From: Niallia sp. Man26
GTDB taxonomy: Bacteria; Bacillota; Bacilli; Bacillales; Cytobacillaceae
Assembly (NCBI RefSeq): GCF_022049065.2
Contig: NZ_CP095743.1
Coordinates: forward strand, 2,867,001 to 2,931,000
Direction: 5' to 3'
DNA: 64,000 bases
Part shown: positions 58,640-64,000 of the stretch, in pieces
Numbering within the stretch: the stretch's first letter is position 1
Layout: every line of letters starts with the position of its first letter
Made by a program: the position numbers and the translations under genes
Notes under the pieces: generated by a model
Databases searched by the model: none
What the model was told of the DNA's origin: nothing
What the model saw: the letters and a program-made list of their open reading frames with translations, nothing else

Positions 58640-59959
58640 CTAGTGTCTGTCAATTAACTGGCACATCATCATAGCCTTGCCGACAAGCACGCCTTGATTG
58701 AACACTTCTACATCGACTTTCCCAAATTTCCGGCCAACTTCCAGGATTTTCGGGACTATTTCAATGGTGCTGTCAATCTGAACTGGTTTTATAAAATAGA
58801 TTGTTAAGTTTTCCACCACTAAATCGCCTTTTTTATGCCCTCTCAGCACTCGGTTTGCAGCTTCTGCAACAATGGTGGTGAACACTCCATAAGAAATGGT
58901 TCCTAAGTGATTTGTCATCTGCGGGGTAACTTCGCAAGTAAAGGAATTTTCTGACTTCGGTTTGCCTTTAGAAACATTGATTTGTTTTGTAATGATATCA
59001 TCAATTGTTTCGCCAATCTGCGGCTGTCTCTGATTCATCTGCAGCGCTTTTAAGACATCCTGTCTGCTTATGATTCCCTGGAGCCTATTTGCTTCATCAA
59101 CTACTGGAAGCAGCTCAATCCCTTCCCAAACCATAATGTGGGAGCAAGAGGCTACACTTGTTTTGCCGCCGACTGTAACAGGGCTTTTCGTCATAATCTT
59201 TTCAACTGATATTTCCTTTTGTTTACCGATAATATCTTTCGAAGTAACCATGCCTTGTACTTTCATGTTGGCATCAACAACTGGAAACCTGCCATGCATT
59301 GTCTCTTCATTATATTTCTGCCACATGGAAACAGGATCATCTGTCTTTAAATAAATCGTCTCTTCCAAAGGAGTCAGAACATCCTCTACAAGCACTATTT
59401 CCTTTTTAATCAACTGATCATAGATTGCCCTGTTGATCATGGTAGCAACAGTAAAGGAATCATAGCTTGTTAAAATAATCGGAAGCTGCAGCTCATCAGC
59501 AAGCCGCTTCACATGTTCCTCTGTATCAAATCCACCGGTAATTAAAACAGCCGCACCTGCTCTTAATACATGCTCCTGAGCCTTTATTCTGTTCCCAATG
59601 ATCATTAAATTGCCTGCACCTGTATAGCGCATCATTGCATCTAGTTTCATCGCTCCAATGACAAATCGGTTTAGGGTTTTATGAAGTCCATCCCTTCCGC
59701 CAAGAACTTGTCCATCTACAATATTTACTACCTCAGCAAATGTCAGCTTTTCAATATTTTCTTTCTTTTTTCTTTCAATCCTTATCGTTCCAACCCGTTC
59801 AATCGTGCTGACATACCCTTTATTCTCAGCCTCCTTAATAGCACGATAGGCTGTTCCTTCGCTTACGCTCAGCGCCTTTGCGATTTGCCTGACGGAAATT
59901 TTTTCTCCAACGGGCAGTTCGTCGATATAATTCAGAATCTGTTCATGTTTTGTTGCCAC
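58640..59959 (-). CDS. ytoI: DRTGG/CBS domain protein YtoI
   Basis: 439 residues in four parts: N-terminal winged helix (about 1-65, ISVRQIAKALSVSEGTAYRAIK), DRTGG domain (about 70-185), two CBS domains (about 190-315, with KIMTKSPVTV and GIISRQDVLKAL), and a C-terminal hot-dog thioesterase-like domain (about 325-439, GHKKGDLVVENLTIYF). The set suggests a nucleotide-sensing regulator or enzyme; the exact role is unknown. Start is GTG (59957-59959) behind GGAGGGTGA. It lies just upstream of nrnA in one operon. Confidence 0.9.
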   Translation of the reverse strand: MATKHEQILNYIDELPVGEKISVRQIAKALSVSEGTAYRAIKEAENKGYVSTIERVGTIRIERKKKENIEKLTFAEVVNIVDGQVLGGRDGLHKTLNRFVIGAMKLDAMMRYTGAGNLMIIGNRIKAQEHVLRAGAAVLITGGFDTEEHVKRLADELQLPIILTSYDSFTVATMINRAIYDQLIKKEIVLVEDVLTPLEETIYLKTDDPVSMWQKYNEETMHGRFPVVDANMKVQGMVTSKDIIGKQKEISVEKIMTKSPVTVGGKTSVASCSHIMVWEGIELLPVVDEANRLQGIISRQDVLKALQMNQRQPQIGETIDDIITKQINVSKGKPKSENSFTCEVTPQMTNHLGTISYGVFTTIVAEAANRVLRGHKKGDLVVENLTIYFIKPVQIDSTIEIVPKILEVGRKFGKVDVEVFNQGVLVGKAMMMCQLIDRH

Positions 59960-60244
59960 TGTTCACCCTCCTTTTGGGTTTCATTCTCTATGTAGTCAAC
60001 TCATAAACCTAATGAAAACGGGTAAGTTTAGTGAGTTTAGCTCTTTCGGTTGTCTTCTCTTTTATTATAGAATGTCCACTCGTTCGATTCAATCCAATAT
60101 GTATATAACAGTGAAATTTTTATCGTCTTAATTATTAGTACAGTTTTGACCATTTAGTTATTTAATACTTGTATGACAAAGAAAAAAGAAAGTAACGAAA
60201 GAATTGTTACAAATAATTCATATATCTGTTATAGAATTAGAAGC

Positions 60245-60341
60245 AAAAAAAGAAGCTTGCCAAATCCCTTCTTCATTATCCACCAATGTTGCCCAATTAT
60301 GCGAATGGACTCACCTGTGATTGAGAAGCTTTGACAAGCTT
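60245..60341 (-). terminator. long-range terminator-like structure after ytpI
   Basis: AAGCTTGTCAAA (60341-60330, minus strand) pairs with TTTGGCAAGCTT (60264-60253; one G-U) around a 65-nt internal segment, followed by C and a T7 run. The internal segment has small stems such as TCAC/GTGA. It begins 7 bp after the ytpI stop. The remaining bases of 59960-60348 hold the ytoI promoter region and no gene. Confidence 0.6.
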
Positions 60342-60348
60342 AAGTATT

Positions 60349-60597
60349 TTATTGATAGTAACGGATTTTTCTTTTCTTTTGCAGCTGCTGAAGTGTTTTT
60401 TTACTGTTCTGTTGTTTTGCTTTTGGCGTATACAGCAATGCAGTTAAGTTTCCTGCAAGCACAAAGATGGCAAATGCGAGCCAAGTAACAGAAAAGATTC
60501 CTGCCAAGCCAGCATCATACGGAGCAAGCCTTGGTACACCATAATATAAAAGAACACCACATAACAGAATGCATAATAAATACCGATTCTTCTTCAT
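60349..60597 (-). CDS. ytpI: small membrane protein YtpI
   Basis: 82 residues from the ATG at 60597, which has AAAGGAGG 7-8 nt upstream; an ORF start ten codons earlier overlaps that site. Two membrane helices (about 5-20 and 32-55) and a very basic C-terminal tail (KKTLQQLQKKRKIRYYQ). Position beside ytoI-nrnA matches YtpI. Function unknown. Confidence 0.82.
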   Translation of the reverse strand: MKKNRYLLCILLCGVLLYYGVPRLAPYDAGLAGIFSVTWLAFAIFVLAGNLTALLYTPKAKQQNSKKTLQQLQKKRKIRYYQ

Positions 60598-60773
60598 ATT
60601 TTTCCTCCTTTTTTCACTTATAACCATTCTATGCGGACAAGTTTAAAAAAAGTCATTCTTCTTGAATATTTCGCATTACTAAAGGTTTACAAGCAATGGA
60701 GTTGTTGATAATCTTAAGAAGCGATAACATATATTAAGATAATGTTTAACTTTATTAAAGGAGGAATTATTCC

Positions 60774-61871
60774 TTGGAGAAGCAATTAAAGGAACTATCA
60801 ACATGGATGGAACAAGAGGCAATCGATTTCACCTTCTTGACATCAACAGATAATATTTTTTACTTGAGCGGATTTTACAGTGATCCACATGAAAGACTAC
60901 TGGCACTGATACTTTTCCCAAAAGAAGAACCGATTCTTGTATGTCCTGCAATGGAGCAAAATGATGCAAGAAATGCAGGCTGGAAGTATGACATAATCGG
61001 TTATAGTGACACGGATAATCCATGGGAAACAATTCAGGAAAAAGTCAGCAAAAAATCAGCAGCAAAACGAATTGCTGTTGAAAAAGAACATATGAATATT
61101 TCTAGATATGAAGCATTACAGCAATATTTCCCTGCCATTGAGAAATACTTGCCTGCAGAGGAAAAGCTGAATGAAGTGAGAATGGTCAAATCAGAGCATG
61201 AGCTTTCCAAAATCCGCGAAGCTTGCAAGTGGGCAGATTATGCGATTGAGGTTGGCTGCAGCGAGATTACAGAAGGCAAAACAGAAATGGAAATTTTGGC
61301 TGCCATTGAGTATGAATTGAAGAAAAAAGGCATCGGCAAAATGTCCTTCTCCACAATGGTGCTAACAGGCAAAAACGGTGCGTCACCACACGGCACTCCA
61401 GGGAATACAAAAATCAAAAAGGGAGATTTAGTTCTGTTTGATTTAGGCGTTGTTGTGGATGGCTATTGTTCCGATATTACAAGAACGGTAGCTTTCGGGG
61501 ATATAAATGATGAACAGCAAAAGATATATGACACAGTATTGAAAGCCCAGCTCGCTGCTCTTGATGCATCTGTTCCTGGAGCTAAATGTATGGATGTGGA
61601 CATGGCAGCACGAAATGTGATTAAGGACGCTGGTTATGGAGAGTATTTTCCACATCGCCTTGGACATGGTCTTGGTATAAGTGTTCATGAGTTCCCATCC
61701 CTCACATCAACAAATCCACTTACATTAAAAGAGGGTATGGTTTATACAATTGAGCCAGGTATATATGTGCCAAATGTAGCTGGTGTGCGAATCGAAGATG
61801 ATGTGTATGTAACGAAAGATGGCGTGGAAATCCTGACGAAGTTTCCGAAAGAGCTTCAAGTAATTTCATAA
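60774..61871 (+). CDS. M24 family Xaa-Pro peptidase
   Basis: 365 residues. N-terminal creatinase-like domain (about 1-130) and C-terminal pita-bread domain with all metal ligands: LFDLGVVVDGYCSDITRT (two Asp, about 223-240), HRLGHGLGISVHEFP (His, about 298), YTIEPGIYVP (Glu, about 325) and VRIEDDVYVT (Glu, about 341). It hydrolyses X-Pro peptides in the cytosol. It is like B. subtilis PapA/PapB in length and form, but I cannot say which. Start is TTG (60774), 9 nt after AAAGGAGG. Confidence 0.92.
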   Translation: MEKQLKELSTWMEQEAIDFTFLTSTDNIFYLSGFYSDPHERLLALILFPKEEPILVCPAMEQNDARNAGWKYDIIGYSDTDNPWETIQEKVSKKSAAKRIAVEKEHMNISRYEALQQYFPAIEKYLPAEEKLNEVRMVKSEHELSKIREACKWADYAIEVGCSEITEGKTEMEILAAIEYELKKKGIGKMSFSTMVLTGKNGASPHGTPGNTKIKKGDLVLFDLGVVVDGYCSDITRTVAFGDINDEQQKIYDTVLKAQLAALDASVPGAKCMDVDMAARNVIKDAGYGEYFPHRLGHGLGISVHEFPSLTSTNPLTLKEGMVYTIEPGIYVPNVAGVRIEDDVYVTKDGVEILTKFPKELQVIS

Positions 61872-61886
61872 TGAATGAAGAAGGGG

Positions 61887-61930
61887 CTGACTCAAATGAC
61901 CGTTTAACGGAGTTTTGAGTCAGTTTTTTT
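61887..61930 (+). terminator. intrinsic terminator of the M24 peptidase gene
   Basis: CTGACTCAAA/TTTGAGTCAG around an inner CCGTT/AACGG stem, then a T7 run. It lies between this gene and the convergent small gene. Confidence 0.9.
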
Positions 61931-61932
61931 GC

Positions 61933-62067
61933 TTATTTCTCTTCTTGGCTGCGGATAATCAAGCTGTCAATGGCGCCGTCATTATAGGCGTCCATCACTT
62001 GTGCCGTAACTTCCAAATGACCATTTTCATCATAATCAAAGTTCGGGTTTCCCTTTATTTCCCTCAT
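61933..62067 (-). CDS. 44-residue hypothetical protein
   Basis: A short ATG-initiated frame (62065-62067) with the strong site AGGAGGGG about 10 nt upstream encodes 44 residues, beginning MREIKGNPNFDYDENGH and ending RSQEEK. It is acidic with no membrane helix or cysteine. I do not recognise a family. The strong ribosome binding site and placement in an otherwise empty gap support a real gene. Confidence 0.6.
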   Translation of the reverse strand: MREIKGNPNFDYDENGHLEVTAQVMDAYNDGAIDSLIIRSQEEK

Positions 62068-62118
62068 GATGGCTGTCCCCTCCTGTTTTGAAATGCTTTT
62101 TTATTTTTGCTTATTAAA

Positions 62119-62149
62119 GTTAATGTTATGCAATAGGAGGGTATATAAT
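62119..62149 (+). promoter_or_regulatory. candidate sigma-B promoter (overlapping a TATAAT box) of the universal stress gene
   Basis: GTTAAT (62119-62124) and GGGTAT (62139-62144), 14-bp spacer, fit sigma-B; TATAAT (62144-62149) overlaps it. The start would be about 30 bp before the gene. Confidence 0.5.
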
Positions 62150-62177
62150 TAAATAGAAGAAATAGGAGGGTGTTAAT

Positions 62178-62621
62178 ATGGGGTTAACGTATAAGAAAAT
62201 CATTGTTGCTGTCGACGGTTCGGAGCAAGGAGAAAAAGCCTTTGAAAAGGCTGTATCTATTGCAGCAGAAAATAATGCAAAGCTTATTTTAGCACATGTT
62301 ATTGACACACGTTCTTTCGCTACAGTTGCAGCATTTGATCAATCTGTTGCTTCGAAAGCAGACGAATTTGCCAAAGAAATAATGGAAAAGTATACAAGGA
62401 AGGCAGCCCAAGGCGGTGTAGAAAATGTGGAGAAAGCAATTGAATTCGGATCACCAAGAGCTGTTATTCCAAGGGATATTGCCGAGAAATATGATGCCGA
62501 TTTGATTATTTGCGGCGCTACTGGTTTGAATACAGTGGAACGTTTTATTATCGGCAGTGTTTCTGAGGGAATTGCCCGCAATGCGCCATGTGATGTGCTT
62601 ATTGTAAGAAATGGAATATAA
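62178..62621 (+). CDS. universal stress protein (UspA family)
   Basis: 147 residues. It has IIVAVDGSEQGEKAFEKAV at the N-terminus and the ATP-binding G-2x-G-9x-G-S type motif GATGLNTVERFIIGSVSEG (about 112-130). UspA proteins bind ATP and form dimers in stress; their target is rarely known. ATG at 62178 follows AGGAGGGTG. The sigma-B-like promoter fits a general stress role. Confidence 0.92.
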   Translation: MGLTYKKIIVAVDGSEQGEKAFEKAVSIAAENNAKLILAHVIDTRSFATVAAFDQSVASKADEFAKEIMEKYTRKAAQGGVENVEKAIEFGSPRAVIPRDIAEKYDADLIICGATGLNTVERFIIGSVSEGIARNAPCDVLIVRNGI

Positions 62622-62624
62622 GAA

Positions 62625-62655
62625 AGAGAGAGGCATCCCAACGGATGCCTCTCTT
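62625..62655. terminator. shared terminator between the universal stress gene and argH
   Basis: AGAGAGGCATCC/GGATGCCTCTCT (12 bp, loop of 4). U-tracts are modest on both strands, so it may act in either direction. Confidence 0.7.
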
Positions 62656-62658
62656 AAA

Positions 62659-64000
62659 TTATGCCTTCGCAAAAGAATCAAGGCATGTTTTTGCTTTTTT
62701 AATAGCTTGTTCGACTTGCTGGAATCCAGTTCCGCCTGCACTGTTTCTTCTTTGTACAGCCGTTCTTGGATTGAGCACCTCGTAAATATCTCCTTCAAAC
62801 AGCGGGCTTGCAGCTTGAAGTTCATCCAGCGGCAAATCTGCCAAAAAGCATTGTTTCTGCACACAGTGCAGCACTAATTTGCCTACAACCTCATGTGCTT
62901 CTCTAAACGGCATGCCTTTGTCTGATAAATAGTCGGCCAGTTCTGTTGCATTAGAAAAGTCATTTTTTGTTGCTTGCTCCATTGCATTTGTCTGAACCTT
63001 CATCGTCTGAACCATGCCAGCAAAAATCTTCAAAGAACCTGCTACTGTTTTGACAGTATCAAACATTCCTTCTTTGTCTTCTTGCATGTCTTTATTATAA
63101 GCAAGAGGAAGTCCCTTTAAGACAGTCAGCAATCCCATTAAATTACCGTAGACTCTGCCTGTTTTTCCTCTGATTAGTTCTGCCATATCCGGATTTTTCT
63201 TCTGCGGCATGATGCTGCTTCCTGTTGAGAAGCTGTCATCCAGTTCAATAAATTTAAACTCCTGGCTTGACCAAAGAATGATTTCCTCACTGAATCTAGA
63301 TAGATGCATCATTAAGATACTGCTCGAAGATAAAAACTCCAAGATAAAATCACGGTCGCTGACAGCATCCATGCTATTCTCATAAATACCTTCAAAATCC
63401 AAAAGTTCAGCAGTTCTGTAACGATCGATAGGGAAAGTTGTCCCTGCTAATGCTCCTGCACCAAGCGGCGAGACATTAATGCGGTTCAAGTTTTCCTTGT
63501 ATCTCGCTTTATCTCGTTCAAACATCCAAAAATAAGCCATCAGATGATGAGCAAAGGATATAGGCTGTGCTCTTTGCAAATGTGTATACCCAGGCATAAT
63601 CGTTTCGATGTTGGCTTCCGCCTTTTCGAGCAACGCACCTTGAAGCTCCTCTAAAAGAGCAATGATATTCTTTACTTGCTTGCGCAAATACAAATGCATA
63701 TCTGTTGCAACCTGATCATTACGGCTTCTTCCAGTATGAAGCTTGCCGCCAACAGGACCAACCAGTTCTGTCAGTTGGCTTTCAAGATTAAGATGGATAT
63801 CTTCCAATTTAACAGAGAACTCAAGCTCTTCCTTGTTTGCTTTTTCTTTTAATAGAAGCAATCCAGCTTTGATTTTTTCCGCTTCCTCTACACTTAGAAT
63901 TCCTGTTTCAGAAAGCATTGCCACATGGGCAATGCTTCCGTCAATGTCTTCTAAGACTAGCTCTTGATCAAAGGAGATGGATGCGCCGAATTCGTCTACC
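62659..64000 (-). CDS. argH: argininosuccinate lyase (5' end outside window)
   Basis: 446 residues are visible of about 460; the first codons lie beyond 64000. The frame is open to the edge (ending in [14 protein letters not shown], which matches the B. subtilis N-terminal region near residue 17). Fumarase/aspartase superfamily signature [12 protein letters not shown] (about residue 280), [13 protein letters not shown], and [11 protein letters not shown] are present. It cleaves argininosuccinate to arginine and fumarate. argG would be expected just outside. Confidence 0.97.
   Translation of the reverse strand, partial: VDEFGASISFDQELVLEDIDGSIAHVAMLSETGILSVEEAEKIKAGLLLLKEKANKEELEFSVKLEDIHLNLESQLTELVGPVGGKLHTGRSRNDQVATDMHLYLRKQVKNIIALLEELQGALLEKAEANIETIMPGYTHLQRAQPISFAHHLMAYFWMFERDKARYKENLNRINVSPLGAGALAGTTFPIDRYRTAELLDFEGIYENSMDAVSDRDFILEFLSSSSILMMHLSRFSEEIILWSSQEFKFIELDDSFSTGSSIMPQKKNPDMAELIRGKTGRVYGNLMGLLTVLKGLPLAYNKDMQEDKEGMFDTVKTVAGSLKIFAGMVQTMKVQTNAMEQATKNDFSNATELADYLSDKGMPFREAHEVVGKLVLHCVQKQCFLADLPLDELQAASPLFEGDIYEVLNPRTAVQRRNSAGGTGFQQVEQAIKKAKTCLDSFAKA

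Overview
This window is a stretch of Bacillaceae (Bacillus sensu lato) chromosome. Low GC, strong AGGAGG-type ribosome binding sites, frequent TTG starts, two T-box leaders, an L20-type leader and several sporulation genes (sspI, ytxC, ytaF, ytvI, ytrH, ytrI) support this. Gene order closely follows the Bacillus subtilis uvrC-to-argH segment. I cannot fix the genus from sequence alone. Almost every gene lies on the minus strand; the plus strand carries a few short units. I see no tRNA, rRNA, insertion sequence, prophage or CRISPR array.

Layout from low to high coordinate (most transcription runs right to left): uvrC (cut by the window edge), trxA and a compact lcfA-etfB-etfA unit for fatty-acid activation and electron transfer (1-5.0 kb); DUF350 protein, mutS2, polX, cvpA-like yshB, zapA (5.2-10.8 kb); pheST with a T-box leader (10.9-14.8 kb); rRNA/tRNA methyltransferase ysgA, spore protein sspI, an AI-2E family membrane protein and a TetR/membrane-protein pair around a large inverted repeat (14.8-18.5 kb); M42 aminopeptidase, sigma-W-type ysdB, TVP38 protein, ysdA (18.5-21.2 kb); infC-rpmI-rplT with an L20-type leader, thrS with a T-box (21.2-25.1 kb); ytxC, the replication genes dnaI and dnaB, nrdR (25.2-29.1 kb); coaE, ytaF, mutM, polA (29.3-34.2 kb); phoPR (34.6-37.1 kb); the TCA genes mdh, icd, citZ (37.3-40.9 kb); an MFS transporter plus gamma-glutamyltransferase-like enzyme that looks like an accessory insertion (41.6-44.4 kb); ytwI, ytvI, fxsA (44.7-46.9 kb); glycolytic pyk-pfkA, then accDA and a GntR regulator (47.1-53.0 kb); dnaE (53.2-56.5 kb); ytrHI, nrnA, ytoI, ytpI, an M24 peptidase, a 44-residue small protein, a universal stress protein and argH (56.8-64.0 kb, argH cut by the edge).

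The block joins central carbon flow (pfkA, pyk, citZ, icd, mdh), entry to fatty-acid synthesis (accDA), DNA replication and repair (dnaE, polA, dnaB/dnaI, mutS2, mutM, polX, uvrC) and translation (pheST, thrS, infC operon). I found no large unknown system. The more unusual points are regulatory: a terminator-shaped hairpin whose 3' arm is the ytaF ribosome binding site; a probably leaderless TetR mRNA; a FadR-type palindrome before a shortened GntR regulator that stands where ytsJ lies in B. subtilis; a 19-bp palindrome before the MFS/transferase pair; an AUU start for infC; and missing neighbours (fadR/fadB, rnhC, speD/gapB, ytsJ) compared with B. subtilis, as I remember that order.
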